Notes: a model not told the origin generated them from the letters alone. A stretch of DNA of 44,428 nt from Rhizobium sp. CCGE 510 (GCF_000292525.1 NZ_AEYF01000054.1:1-44428), one strand, 5' to 3'. Positions 34,359 through 43,778 are shown, counted from the first letter of the stretch. Numbers and translations are program-made.

Positions 34359-35929
34359 TTCACGTCTCCCGGCGCGTTGAAGGCCGCGCGATAGGTCGCC
34401 CGGTCCGCTTGACCGGCGTCTTGGCCTATATCTTCGATGACGAAGAGGAATCCGTTGATCTCTGCCCCGTCGGGGGCGCGCGTGACGAAGACCTTGAGCG
34501 TCGTGGCCGCGTCGGGTACGACGTGAGCGGTGAAGCTGCGGACATCCTGCCTGCCGAACTCGGGAATGCGCATTGTGCCCCCCTCCAGCCCGACGAGGGT
34601 GATGGTCACGTCCCGCGGCTTCGGCACCATGTTGAGGACACGCAGCGTGTAGCCGTTTCGGATGGAGCCGTCGCTTTCCAGAACATATTGAGGGTTCCGG
34701 TCGTGGACGACGTTGAGCCCGAGCCGAGCGCGGAAGGCGAGATGGACGACCATGGCGATGCCGATCAATGCCCAGACGACACCGTAGAAGACGATTCTTC
34801 GGCGGAAGATGATGCGCCATTCGAAATTCCGGACAGCCGGAATGAAGCTTCCGTCGTCGTTTCGGACATTGGAGGGCTGGATGGCTGTCCGTCCTCCGTC
34901 AGTAGCAAGCGACATATTGCTCGAATATTCCTTGAGCGTCGCATAGGCGATCAGGCCGTGTGGCTTTCCGAGCTTGTCCATGACGCCGCCACAGGCGTCG
35001 ATGCAGAGGGCGCATGTGATGCATTCCATCTGCTGGCCGTCGCGAATGTCGATCCCCATCGGGCAGACGGCGACGCAGGCATTGCAGTCCACGCAATCGC
35101 CCACGGGCAGCCCCTGAGCCTTCTTGGCATGGCGCGACCGCTGCTCGCCCCGCCAGTCGTTGTAGGTGACAACAAGCGAATTCTCATCCAGCATCGCGCC
35201 TTGAATGCGCGGCCACGGACACATATAGGTGCATGTCTGTTCGCGCGTGAGGCCGCCGAGCACATAGGTCGTCGCGGTCAGGGTGGCGATCGTGGCATAC
35301 GCAGCGGCAGGAGCGCTGCCGTCAAACAGTGAAGCCGCCAGGCTCGGCGCGTCGGCAAAATAGAAGATCCACGCTCCGCCCGTGGCGACGGCGATCAGCA
35401 GCCAGATCGCGTGCTTGATCACCCGCTTCCTGAGCTTGTCGAAAGTGAAGGGGTCGGCATCGAGCTTCATCCGAGCGTTTCGGTCGCCTTCGACAGCGCG
35501 TTCGACGACGAGAAAGAGATCGACCCAGACGGTCTGCGGACAGGCATAGCCACACCAGGCGCGGCCGACAGCGGCGGTGAGGAGAAAGAGGCCGATGCCC
35601 GCCATGACGAGCAGGCCCGCCACATAGTAGAATTCCTGCGGCCAGATCTCGATGAAGAAAAAGAAGAAGCGCCGGGAGGCGAGGTCGACGAGGATTGCCT
35701 GATTGGGCGCATAGGGACCGCGATCCCAGCGAATCCACGGCGCGAGGTAATAGGTGCCAAGCGTGAGCAGCATCAAGACCCATTTGAACCGGCGAAATGG
35801 CCCTTCGGCGCGTTTCGGAAAGATCTTCTTGCGCGGCGCATAGAGAGGCTGGCGGTTGCGCCGGGCGTTGACGGGTTCGACGCAAACGCGGTCAATGTCA
35901 TTTAGATTGGAGCGGGTATAGAGATTCAT
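34355..35929 (-). CDS. fixG: FixG, membrane ferredoxin-like protein of cbb3 assembly
   Basis: 524 residues from the ATG at 35929 (MNLYTRSNLNDIDRV), the normal FixG start; the frame is open to 36424 but that part holds a terminator and promoter. FixG (CcoG) has several membrane helices (LRKRVIKHAIWLLIAVAT among others), and two 4Fe-4S motifs in DCVDCNACVAVCPMGIDI and ECITCALCIDACGG. The C-terminal domain is periplasmic. CcoG is a copper reductase in the assembly of cbb3 oxidase. It is the first gene of fixGHIS behind a FixK box. Confidence 0.97.
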   Translation of the reverse strand: MNLYTRSNLNDIDRVCVEPVNARRNRQPLYAPRKKIFPKRAEGPFRRFKWVLMLLTLGTYYLAPWIRWDRGPYAPNQAILVDLASRRFFFFFIEIWPQEFYYVAGLLVMAGIGLFLLTAAVGRAWCGYACPQTVWVDLFLVVERAVEGDRNARMKLDADPFTFDKLRKRVIKHAIWLLIAVATGGAWIFYFADAPSLAASLFDGSAPAAAYATIATLTATTYVLGGLTREQTCTYMCPWPRIQGAMLDENSLVVTYNDWRGEQRSRHAKKAQGLPVGDCVDCNACVAVCPMGIDIRDGQQMECITCALCIDACGGVMDKLGKPHGLIAYATLKEYSSNMSLATDGGRTAIQPSNVRNDDGSFIPAVRNFEWRIIFRRRIVFYGVVWALIGIAMVVHLAFRARLGLNVVHDRNPQYVLESDGSIRNGYTLRVLNMVPKPRDVTITLVGLEGGTMRIPEFGRQDVRSFTAHVVPDAATTLKVFVTRAPDGAEINGFLFVIEDIGQDAGQADRATYRAAFNAPGDVK

Positions 35930-35981
35930 GGGACCTGTCCGATTTTCACCACTCTTTTCCCAGCCGTGGCGCATCCGTTCC

Positions 35982-35995
35982 TTGATGCAGATCAA
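35982..35995 (-). promoter_or_regulatory. FixK/Fnr box of fixGHIS
   Basis: TTGATGCAGATCAA, a perfect TTGAT-N4-ATCAA, centred about 60 bases before the fixG ATG. Confidence 0.9.
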
Positions 35996-36012
35996 GAACG
36001 ACCGTGCAGAAG

Positions 36013-36046
36013 CGAAAAGGCCACGCCCCAGAGTAAGGGCGTGGCC
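36013..36046 (-). terminator. intrinsic terminator after fixNOQP and the 61-codon ORF
   Basis: On the minus strand GGCCACGCCC, an eight-base loop, GGGCGTGGCC, then TTTTCGCTTC. A perfect 10-bp G+C-rich stem with a short T run ends the fixNOQP message just before the fixG promoter. Confidence 0.8.
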
Positions 36047-36096
36047 GGAGGACAGCGGCGGAGAAACCGCTGGGACGTCCTCCACAGGAGCTGAAA

Positions 36097-36282
36097 CTAT
36101 CGGCTCGTCTGCATGTGGTCTTTGAGGCAGATCAAACTCACCATCGAATTGCCGATCTTTGCCGGGTCGTCCTGCTCCGAAGACGCAGGCATCTTTTCGG
36201 CGCGCGCTGAGACACGCGATCGGATAACAGCACGCGGCGTGCCGTAGAGACGGAGGATCGGATTGCGGTCGTGGGCTGTCAT
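36097..36282 (-). CDS. 61-residue ORF between fixP and fixG
   Basis: Starts 11 bases after the fixP stop, with AAGGAG eight bases before the ATG, and ends about 50 bases before the intrinsic terminator. The product (MTAHDRNPILRLYGTPRAVI, RVSARAEKMPASSEQDDPAK, then SMVSLICLKDHMQ) is basic in the first half, has no membrane helix or signal peptide and one Cys. I do not recognise it. The position and strong ribosome binding site suggest a fifth gene of the fixNOQP operon. A non-coding 3' leader is the alternative. Confidence 0.55.
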   Translation of the reverse strand: MTAHDRNPILRLYGTPRAVIRSRVSARAEKMPASSEQDDPAKIGNSMVSLICLKDHMQTSR

Positions 36283-36293
36283 GTCTTTTCTCC

Positions 36294-37157
36294 TTACGTG
36301 CCGCCCCCGAGCGCATGAACGAAAATGGTAAGCTCGTTGACCGTTGTGTCCCCCAGGCGCGCTGCCCAGGCAGGCATGACGCCATGTTTGGGAGAGACAA
36401 CCTGACGAAGAATGGCGTCTTCACCCCGCGACTTCAGCCAGATTGCGTCGGCGAGATCCGGCGCACCCATTTCCGCCTTTCCTTTGGCGTCCTCGCCGTG
36501 ACATGGGGCGCAATTGTCGAAGAAAACCTGTTTTCCGGCCGCCGCCAGACCGACATCCGAGGGCGTATTGGTCAGCCCCCAGACATAGGCGGCGACCTGC
36601 TTCATCTGGTTGGGCTCCAGAACACCGGCAAAGGGCGGCATTTCGGAGGAATGGCTATCCGTATCGCCGTCGAAGCGGATGCCATGAGCGATCGTGGTCT
36701 GGATAGCATTCAGATCGCCGCCCCACAGCCAGTCGTCGTCGTTGAGATTCGGAAACCCCGGACCGCCGCTCGCTCCCGATCCATGGCAGGGCGCGCAGTT
36801 CACCTTGAAAGCGGATGCGCCGCCAGCGATCGCGAATTCACGAAGAGCAGGATCCGCGTCGATCTCCTCCACTGTCTTGGCAGCTATCAGATTATGGAAC
36901 TTCGTCTGCGATGATTTAGCGAGATTGAGGTCCTGCTGCAGCTCGGCGCGCGTTGAATAACCGAGATAGCCGTTAGTGGCGGAAGTGATCATCGGGATGG
37001 CCGGGTAAGCGATGGCGTAGCCGATCGCCCAGAGGATCGTCACGTAGAAGGTCCAGATCCACCAGCGCGGCATGGGATTGTTGAGCTCTTGGATGCCGTC
37101 CCATTCATGACCCGTCGTTTCGACGCCGCTCAGTTCATCGATATGCTTTTCCGACAT
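36294..37157 (-). CDS. fixP: FixP, di-haem cytochrome c subunit of cbb3 oxidase
   Basis: 287 residues. One N-terminal membrane helix (WWIWTFYVTILWAIGYAIAY), then two cytochrome c domains with CAPCH at residues 121-125 and 216-220, and Met ligands likely in SEMPPFAG and GVMPAWA. FixP receives electrons from cytochrome c and passes them to FixO. It is separated from the fixQ stop by one base. Confidence 0.98.
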   Translation of the reverse strand: MSEKHIDELSGVETTGHEWDGIQELNNPMPRWWIWTFYVTILWAIGYAIAYPAIPMITSATNGYLGYSTRAELQQDLNLAKSSQTKFHNLIAAKTVEEIDADPALREFAIAGGASAFKVNCAPCHGSGASGGPGFPNLNDDDWLWGGDLNAIQTTIAHGIRFDGDTDSHSSEMPPFAGVLEPNQMKQVAAYVWGLTNTPSDVGLAAAGKQVFFDNCAPCHGEDAKGKAEMGAPDLADAIWLKSRGEDAILRQVVSPKHGVMPAWAARLGDTTVNELTIFVHALGGGT

Positions 37158-37158
37158 C

Positions 37159-37311
37159 TCAATCGTCCTTCAAGGGAATATCGGCGGCATCTTTCGCCGT
37201 CTGCTTGCTACCTGGGCGAAGGGTGAGCATGACCGCGCCGACGAAGAATGCCGCCATTGCCAGGAGGCCCCAGCTGTCGGAGAAGTGTCTCATTGCAGTG
37301 TAAGTTTCCAT
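37159..37311 (-). CDS. fixQ: FixQ, small subunit of cbb3 oxidase
   Basis: A 50-residue protein with one membrane helix (SWGLLAMAAFFVGAVMLTL) followed by RPGSKQTAKDAADIPLKDD, the FixQ/CcoQ type. It lies between fixO and fixP as usual. CcoQ stabilises the complex. Confidence 0.95.
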   Translation of the reverse strand: METYTAMRHFSDSWGLLAMAAFFVGAVMLTLRPGSKQTAKDAADIPLKDD

Positions 37312-37319
37312 GGATCACC

Positions 37320-38054
37320 TCACCGGTAGCCGGTCGCGTCGTCATAGGTCGAGAAATCAACCAGCGTTCCGAGCATCTGCAGGTAGGACACTAGCGCGTC
37401 CATCTCGGTCAGCCGGGTTGGATCGCCGTCGAGATCGCCGACATTCGCATTTGGGTAGCGCTTGAGTAGGGCCGCCGCGTCCGCGTTCGGATCGGCCTGG
37501 GCTCTCATGTCGGCCTCGGCATTCGCCAGCATGTCGTCGCTGTAAGGCACGCCCACGTCCTCATTGGCCTTGAGGTCCTCTCCGACACTCCTGACCGTCA
37601 CCTCCTTCTCTTCTAGGAAGGCGTAGCTGGGCATGATTGATTCCGGCACCACGGCCCGCGGATTTGCGAGATGCTGGACGTGCCATTCGTTCGAGTAACG
37701 CCCCCCGACGCGGGCCAGATCTGGCCCTGTCCGCTTGGATCCCCATTGAAACGGGTGGTCGTACATCGATTCCGCTGCGAGCGAATAATGGCCGTAACGC
37801 TCGACCTCATCACGGAACGGCCGGATCATCTGGCTGTGGCAGAGATAGCAGCCTTCACGGATGTAGATGTTCCGTCCGGCGAGCTCTAGCGGCGTGTAGG
37901 GCCGCATCCCTGCCACTTTTTCGATCGTGTTCTGCAGGTAGAACAGCGGGGCGATTTCAACGATGCCGCCAATGCTGACGACCAGCAGCGAGCCGACCAG
38001 AAGAAGCGTCGCGTTCTTCTCGAGGGTCTTATGTTTATCAAGTAACGATGCCAT
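37320..38054 (-). CDS. fixO: FixO, mono-haem cytochrome c subunit of cbb3 oxidase
   Basis: 244 residues: an N-terminal membrane helix (NATLLLVGSLLVVSIGGIVE) and a cytochrome c domain with EGCYLCHSQMIRPF (haem Cys69, Cys72, His73), then RVGGRYSNEWHVQHLANPRA and a Met ligand in ESIMPSY. FixO lies between FixP and the catalytic subunit FixN. It follows fixN by eight bases. Confidence 0.98.
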   Translation of the reverse strand: MASLLDKHKTLEKNATLLLVGSLLVVSIGGIVEIAPLFYLQNTIEKVAGMRPYTPLELAGRNIYIREGCYLCHSQMIRPFRDEVERYGHYSLAAESMYDHPFQWGSKRTGPDLARVGGRYSNEWHVQHLANPRAVVPESIMPSYAFLEEKEVTVRSVGEDLKANEDVGVPYSDDMLANAEADMRAQADPNADAAALLKRYPNANVGDLDGDPTRLTEMDALVSYLQMLGTLVDFSTYDDATGYR

Positions 38055-38062
38055 GTCTCACC

Positions 38063-39685
38063 TCACTCGGCAGGCTGTGCCTGGGGCACCAAACTGGTCG
38101 GCATTGGGGCTTCGTCGCGCAGGTGGCCTCGGAGCGTCATGAACACGTTCCAGGCCATAACGAGGCCACCGGCCAGGTAGAGTGCTCCGCCGACGGCACG
38201 CAGCACGTAATAGGGGATCATCGCCGCGACCGTTTCAGCGAAGGAATAGACGAGGAAGCCCTGGGAATTGTATTCTCGCCACATCAGCCCCTGCTGGATG
38301 CCCGCGACCCAGAGCACCGCGGCGTAGATCACAATCCCAAGCGTCGCAAGCCAGAAGTGCCAGTTGACCATCCGCAGGCTGTAGAGGCGCTCGCGCCCCC
38401 ACAGTTTCGGCGTCAGGTAGTATATCGCCCCGAAGGTGATCATACCCACCCAGCCAAGTGCTCCGGAATGCACGTGACCGATCGTCCATTCGGTATAGTG
38501 GCTGAGCGAATTGACCGCCTTGATCGACATCATCGGGCCTTCGAAGGTCGACATCCCATAAAATGCGATGGCGACGATCATCATCCGGATGATCGGGTCG
38601 GTGCGAATTTTGTCCCAGGCGCCCGAAAGGGTCATCAAACCGTTGATCATGCCGCCCCAGGAGGGCATCCAGAGCATGACGGAGAAGACCATTCCGAGCG
38701 TCTGCGCCCAGTCAGGCAGCGCCGTGTAATGCAGATGATGCGGGCCGGCCCAGATATACATGAAGATCAGGGCCCAGAAGTGGATGATCGACAGCCGGTA
38801 GGAATAAACCGGGCGGTTGGCCTGCTTCGGCACGAAATAGTACATCATGCCCAGGAAGCCGGCGGTGAGGAAGAAGCCGACGGCGTTGTGGCCGTACCAC
38901 CATTGGGTGAGTGCATCCTGGACGCCGGAGAAGAGAGAATAACTCTTGGAGCCGAGGAACGAAGCAGGAACAGCGAGGTTGTTGACCACATGCAGCATCG
39001 CAATGGTGACTATGAAGCTGAGATAGAACCAGTTTGCCACGTAAATATGCGGCTCTCTGCGCTTCAGGATCGTTCCGAGATAGACGGCCAGATAGGCGAC
39101 CCAGACGATGGTAAGCCACAGGTCGACGTACCATTCAGGCTCGGCATATTCGCGCGCCTGATTGATGCCGATCACGTAGCCGGTCGCGGCCATCACGATG
39201 AACAGCTGGTAGCCCCAGAAGACGAACCAGGCGAGTGTTCCTCCGAAGAGACGCGCGCGACAGGTGCGTTGCACCACATAGAAGGATGTCATGATCAGCG
39301 CGTTGCCGCCGAAGGCGAAGATCACCGCCGATGTGTGAACCGGTCGCAATCTTCCGAAATTCAAATAGGGCGCGATGTTGAGGTCGGGAAAGGCGAGCTG
39401 CAGCGCGATGATCACGCCGACGAGGAAGCCGACGACGCCCCAGAACACCGTGGCGATCAGGCCGTAGCGGATTACCTCGTCGCAATAGCCCGTAAGGTCT
39501 GTTTTGCGCTGTTGGCCCGTCGGCGAAAACTCTGCGTTTTTAACAAGCAGCAGCGTTCCCACAACCAGGCAGAGGCAAAGTATACCCATATGGACTGCAA
39601 AGAGATGATCGTGCGCGAATGCCGCTGCGAGTAGCGCCAGAAACGCTGCGACCGCGACCACCATCGTTTCTGTCGTGTAATTCAT
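38063..39685 (-). CDS. fixN: FixN, catalytic subunit of cbb3 oxidase
   Basis: 540 residues, 12 or more membrane helices. It is a haem-copper oxidase of the C family, with very high oxygen affinity for bacteroid respiration. Seen: low-spin haem His in RPVHTSAVIFAFGG, the CuB His of QWWYGHNAVGF with the cross-linking Tyr region, GPHHLHYTALPDW with two further CuB His, and IGHVHSGALGW with the haem b and b3 His. It is the first gene of fixNOQP behind a perfect FixK box. Confidence 0.98.
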   Translation of the reverse strand: MNYTTETMVVAVAAFLALLAAAFAHDHLFAVHMGILCLCLVVGTLLLVKNAEFSPTGQQRKTDLTGYCDEVIRYGLIATVFWGVVGFLVGVIIALQLAFPDLNIAPYLNFGRLRPVHTSAVIFAFGGNALIMTSFYVVQRTCRARLFGGTLAWFVFWGYQLFIVMAATGYVIGINQAREYAEPEWYVDLWLTIVWVAYLAVYLGTILKRREPHIYVANWFYLSFIVTIAMLHVVNNLAVPASFLGSKSYSLFSGVQDALTQWWYGHNAVGFFLTAGFLGMMYYFVPKQANRPVYSYRLSIIHFWALIFMYIWAGPHHLHYTALPDWAQTLGMVFSVMLWMPSWGGMINGLMTLSGAWDKIRTDPIIRMMIVAIAFYGMSTFEGPMMSIKAVNSLSHYTEWTIGHVHSGALGWVGMITFGAIYYLTPKLWGRERLYSLRMVNWHFWLATLGIVIYAAVLWVAGIQQGLMWREYNSQGFLVYSFAETVAAMIPYYVLRAVGGALYLAGGLVMAWNVFMTLRGHLRDEAPMPTSLVPQAQPAE

Positions 39686-39773
39686 GATGTCGTCCCCAGT
39701 GCGCAGACGACCGCCTCGCGGCCGGCTTTCTCGGATTTCGAGGCAGGTCTGTCACGAAGACGGGAACGGCTCC

Positions 39774-39787
39774 TTGATCTACATCAA
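39774..39787 (-). promoter_or_regulatory. FixK/Fnr box of fixNOQP
   Basis: TTGATCTACATCAA, a perfect TTGAT-N4-ATCAA, about 90 bases before the fixN ATG. Confidence 0.92.
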
Positions 39788-39789
39788 CA

Positions 39790-40850
39790 AGCGGACTGGA
39801 AGTGGTGGACGAACGGACGTTGTTACACTCTGTTACAAACTTCCCCCTTTTGGCACCGCCCGCTATTCCCATGTGACGCAGCTGCTTTCTACCGCACCCA
39901 CTGCCACAAGGGGCTATGAAGCTGCTGTGCAGAACAACCACGCGTTCGTCGAGAAGACGTTAAAAGCTCTTCATGCCGGCCAATCCCTCTCGTCGCTTTT
40001 CGTAGGCTCGGAGGCGGAAGCCGTCGCGGCCGGTAAGCCGATTTGGTGGGAGGGTGATAAGCCAACCTCTCGTCCAGGTGGAAGAAGGTGTCGTGCGCCT
40101 GCTTCGTTTCATCGGCGAAGATCATCGCGTGATAATCGCTCTTCACTTCGCCGACGATCTCAACGGCGCGTCGCTGCAAAACGATTTCCTTTTCACGGTT
40201 GAGGCCGTCACGAGATGCAAGGTCCGCCGGATATCGCACATGAGTTTCCACGGGGAAGTCGCTCGGTCTAATGCGCTAGCTCGACCTGGCTCTCGTTGCT
40301 CTGCCAGCGAGGCGGTCGCTGCGCATGAACAAATGGTGCTGCTGCCGAAGAAGAACGCCGAGGAGCGCCCCTGCAGCTTCATCGTGAAGCTTGCACCTCG
40401 GCGCAACAAGTGCCCGCCAAGGTCCGTTGAGCGTTTCCATGAATCGTTAAGACATTGTGGATCATCTCGGCCTGACCATCGAGACCCTGGCCACCACCGC
40501 TACGAAACTTGCGTCGCGCAACATCGTTATTCCCGAGGGCAGGCACGACCTGCGGAACGTCAATCTTGCCCGCTGGTACAGTTGTCGGGCGACACTGATG
40601 ATTTTTCGGAGGATTCCTGTCAAAGGGTCAACTTCCACACACGCGACACCGGGGGATCGACATTAATGCCCTCGCGAACTCTCGACGCGATATGAGCTCA
40701 GTCGCGGCAATCCCAAGCTGGTTCAGCAGCTCCGACGTTCGCCGAGCGTGCTTGTCCTCCGGTGATTCCTACATCGCTTGCAGGCTGCCATGTCCCTCGC
40801 AAGGGCGCTGGGCAAGCAGGCAAAAATTGGGATCTTCTGCCTTTTATTCC
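39790..40850. other. about 1.06 kb without a convincing gene
   Basis: Frames on both strands (40054-40695 plus, 39889-40251 minus) lack recognisable motifs. The minus-strand one has a stretch of protein-like composition (VEIVGEVKSDYHAMIFADET) and may be a decayed gene. I cannot name it. The right edge holds the FixK-like box of the pseudoazurin gene. Confidence 0.4.
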
Positions 40851-40855
40851 CGAAT

Positions 40856-40869
40856 TTGACGGGCATCAA
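40856..40869 (+). promoter_or_regulatory. FixK/Fnr box of the pseudoazurin gene
   Basis: TTGACGGGCATCAA, 9 of 10 positions of TTGAT-N4-ATCAA, about 71 bases before the ATG at 40941. Confidence 0.75.
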
Positions 40870-40940
40870 AGAACCCAAATCCGGCATCTGCTAAAAACAT
40901 TCATGAGGCTGATTGGGTCTCGCAGAACAGGAGCTTGCAA

Positions 40941-41384
40941 ATGCGGTTAAAATTCAGTCCGATCGCTGCAGCAGCAGCCTTGATTGTCTCGGCAGCGCCG
41001 TTGATGGCGGCCGACCATCAGGTTCGGATGCTCAACAAAGGCACGGAAGGCGCGATGGTGTTCGAGCCCGGCTTCCTGAAGATCGCCCCCGGCGACACCG
41101 TCACCTTCATCCCCACCGACAAGGGCCACAACGTCGAAACCTTCAAAGGCCTCATTCCGGATGGCGTTGCGGAATATAAGTCAAAGCCGAACGAGCAATA
41201 TCGGGCGAAGTTCGATGTTCCAGGCGTCTATGTCCTGAAATGCACCCCACATTCCGGCATGGGCATGGTTGCGCTGATCCAGGTGGGCGACAGCCCGGCC
41301 AATCTCGAAGCGATCAAGACTGCAAAGGTGCCGAACATGGTGCGTAAGCGGCTCGATGCCGACCTCACACACATCACCCAGTGA
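40941..41384 (+). CDS. azu: pseudoazurin, periplasmic copper electron carrier
   Basis: 147 residues from the ATG at 40941, with AGGAG seven bases upstream. A signal peptide (LKFSPIAAAAALIVSAAPLM, cleavage after AA near residue 24) is followed by a type 1 copper cupredoxin: DKGHNVE gives the first His, LKCTPHSGMGM the Cys, second His and Met. Pseudoazurin carries electrons in the periplasm, often to nitrite reductase or, as an alternative to cytochrome c, to terminal oxidases. No nirK is seen here; the FixK box and neighbours suggest a role with the cbb3 oxidase in nodules. Confidence 0.95.
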   Translation: MRLKFSPIAAAAALIVSAAPLMAADHQVRMLNKGTEGAMVFEPGFLKIAPGDTVTFIPTDKGHNVETFKGLIPDGVAEYKSKPNEQYRAKFDVPGVYVLKCTPHSGMGMVALIQVGDSPANLEAIKTAKVPNMVRKRLDADLTHITQ

Positions 41385-42355
41385 TAAACGGCAGGTGGAT
41401 GGCCGCGCAGCCCATGACGATGGCGTTCGCGGGGGCGTTCTGCCTCTCAGGAGCAACTGATGCTCCCGTGAGCATCGAGCAGAGCCAGGCGCGTCAGGCA
41501 AGGCGTCCAGGCAGTGGTTAGCGTCGGACACGGTTGTCGGCAAAGCCAATGCCGAAACTTGGCTGGATCGTCGAGAACGTCAATGCGGCCTGTGAAAAGA
41601 GCTATGATCTGCACGGCAGACCTGCGAAGAAACGCGTGGGCGAGATCACTGGCCCGGCGGCAATCTCGCTGACGACGAATATAACGAGGTCGTTTTTTGC
41701 GGGCAGTCGCGAAGGAGATGCCAGCCGAAACCCGCGGCTTCGTTCCGGTCGTCTAGGAATTGCACGGAAGGCGCCGTCGAACGTTTGATCGAAATCCCGC
41801 GGCAGGCAAGTCGTGCTACAATTACGAGACCCCTGCCCTCGTCCTTCGACGTGCTCGAACAACCGCTTTCGTGAGCGGGCGAGAGCCGTCGACCATGTGG
41901 CGCTCGGTAGCTCACCTCGCGACAAGGCTCCTTCAGGCACCTGCGCGGCCGCCATAATCGCGATGGGCACTTTTCTGCGGACCGGCGCTTGCCGACGCCA
42001 CCTGAAAGGTTCGACGTCAGTCGCCAACGATATCCTAGACCGCGGCCTGCCGAGATCGAGCTGTATTTCAATGAGCCGAAAAGCTCGACGGTAACGACCT
42101 CGACGTCCAGGCGGTGATACGGGCGCGCGCCCATCTGCTTGCGACAGGGCGCCCGATGACCGTATTTGTGAGTGCGCCCGCCCTGCTTCACACGAACTTG
42201 CGACGTCGATCCTCGTCGACGTGCGGTTGTCGACGGGACTCCTGGGAAGATAACCGCAGGGTCCTCGATCGAGAAACGGGAACTCGATGTCTTCTCGCGC
42301 GGCCTTTGATGCGTTTCGTGTCGCCGGAACCGATGCAAACTTCCGGCGACATGCA
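41385..42355. other. about 1 kb without a convincing gene
   Basis: Long minus-strand frames here (41602-42465, 41646-42449) are Arg/Ser/Pro-rich and show no domain, as expected of non-coding readings in G+C-rich DNA. Small plus-strand frames are similar. I see no gene; decayed remnants are likely. Confidence 0.4.
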
Positions 42356-43708
42356 TTAGGCTGCCTTGCTGTGCGTGTGCCCGTGCGAGCCAAAATAGGC
42401 GTCGAATGCCGCCGCGACTGCACGGACCATAAAGCGCGCCTCCTCGCATACGACAATCCGTTCACCGCTGATCGTCACGACGCCGTCGGCCATGAGCTCG
42501 CCGAGACGGTCGTTGCGCTCGACAAGGAAGCCGGTGTCGAAACCCGACCCGCTGCTCAACTGGCCGAGATCGGCTTCGAAATCGCACATCAGCCTCTCGA
42601 TGACCCTCGCCCGAAGCTTGTCCTCCTCGCTGAGAAGATATCCCTTGGCGGTCGGCAGCACCCCGAAGGCAATCCGCTCGGCATAGAGGCCGAGAGGCAC
42701 GTGGTTCTGCATATAGCCGGCCGGCAGCCGCCCGATCGCAGATGCGCCGAGGCCGATCAGGCTATCGCAATCATCCGTGGTATAGCCCTGGAAGTTTCTC
42801 CTCAGCGCTCTGTTGCGCGCGGCGAGTGCCAACTGATCGTCCGGCAGTGCAAAATGATCGAGCCCAATGCGCTGATATCCGGCGTTCTGCAGCTCCTCGG
42901 CGATCACTTCCGCCTGCTCGTTCCGCTGTTTTGCGTCCGGCAGCGATGCTTCGTCGATCAGGCGCTGATGTTTCTTGAAAGCGGGTATGTGAGCGTAACC
43001 GAAAACGGCGAAACGTTCGGGACGCAGTTCTGCAGCCAGCCGGACCGTTTCGATGCAAGATTGGACGGTCTGTTTCGGAAGGCCATAAATCAGGTCGAAG
43101 TTGATGCTGCTGACGCCTGCTGAGCGCAACCCGGCGACCGCCCTTTCCGTCTGCTCAAAGGATTGCAGCCGCTTGATACCGGCCTGCACGATCGGATCGA
43201 AGCTCTGGACGCCGAGGCTTGCGCGGTCGACACCGTTTTCGCCGAGCGCGTCGATCATGGGGGCGACCAATGTGCGAGGGTCGATCTCGACTGCGACGCC
43301 GGCTTTCGCTTCGAATGTGAAGGCGCTCCTGAGCTTTGCCATTAGAGCCGAAAATTCCTGCGGCTTCATGACCGACGGCGTGCCGCCGCCGAAATGCACG
43401 TACTTGACGGGCACGTCGTTTCCGGCCGCAAAGGAGACAAGCTCGATCTCCTCCTTCATCACGTCGAGATAGTCGGCGACCGGAGCGTCTTGCCGAGTGA
43501 CGGTTGTGTGGCAGCCGCAGTACCAGCATATCGAACGGCAGAACGGGACGTGGAGATAAACCGAAACCGGGCCAGCCGCGGCGATATGGGCGAGGTTGCC
43601 GACATATTCATCCGGCCCCACGGCAGCTGAAAAAGCCGCCGCCGTCGGGTAGCTCGTATAACGCGGAACCCGCGCATCGCCGTATTTGGCGATCAGATCA
43701 TCGGACAT
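42356..43708 (-). CDS. hemN: HemN, oxygen-independent coproporphyrinogen III oxidase (paralogue 2)
   Basis: 450 residues from the ATG at 43708 (MSDDLIAKYGDARVPRYTSY); the frame is open to 43726. It keeps the full HemN N-terminal element RYTSYPTA, the cluster motif HVPFCRSICWYCGCHT (CX3CX2C plus the next Cys of HemN), VHFGGGTPS, GVQSFDPIVQAG, INFDLIYGLPKQT, RIGLDHFALPDDQLA and GLGASAIGRLP. It makes protoporphyrinogen IX without oxygen, needed for haem in microaerobic cells. A FixK-like box lies 57 bases upstream. This copy looks like the canonical enzyme; the copy at 8104 is more diverged. Confidence 0.96.
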   Translation of the reverse strand: MSDDLIAKYGDARVPRYTSYPTAAAFSAAVGPDEYVGNLAHIAAAGPVSVYLHVPFCRSICWYCGCHTTVTRQDAPVADYLDVMKEEIELVSFAAGNDVPVKYVHFGGGTPSVMKPQEFSALMAKLRSAFTFEAKAGVAVEIDPRTLVAPMIDALGENGVDRASLGVQSFDPIVQAGIKRLQSFEQTERAVAGLRSAGVSSINFDLIYGLPKQTVQSCIETVRLAAELRPERFAVFGYAHIPAFKKHQRLIDEASLPDAKQRNEQAEVIAEELQNAGYQRIGLDHFALPDDQLALAARNRALRRNFQGYTTDDCDSLIGLGASAIGRLPAGYMQNHVPLGLYAERIAFGVLPTAKGYLLSEEDKLRARVIERLMCDFEADLGQLSSGSGFDTGFLVERNDRLGELMADGVVTISGERIVVCEEARFMVRAVAAAFDAYFGSHGHTHSKAA

Positions 43709-43764
43709 TTTCGCATCCCTTCTCAAAACAGGATGCTTTATGACCTCCGGCCGCGCCGGCTTCC

Positions 43765-43778
43765 TTGTCCCAAATCAA
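43765..43778 (-). promoter_or_regulatory. FixK/Fnr-type box of hemN
   Basis: On the plus strand TTGTCCCAAATCAA, 8 of 10 positions of TTGAT-N4-ATCAA; the element is palindromic. It lies 57 bases before the hemN ATG. Confidence 0.6.

Noticed and set aside
34409..35332. A 307-codon plus-strand open frame
   Set aside because: Antisense to fixG and explained by its codon bias; no recognisable protein.
38048..39634. A 528-codon plus-strand open frame
   Set aside because: It lies antisense to fixN, is full of His, Asp, Glu and Arg as expected of the reverse reading of a membrane protein, and has no domain.
41602..42465. Overlapping minus-strand frames of more than 260 codons between azu and hemN
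   Set aside because: Arg/Ser/Pro-rich low-quality translations with no motif; they extend into the end of hemN and look non-coding.
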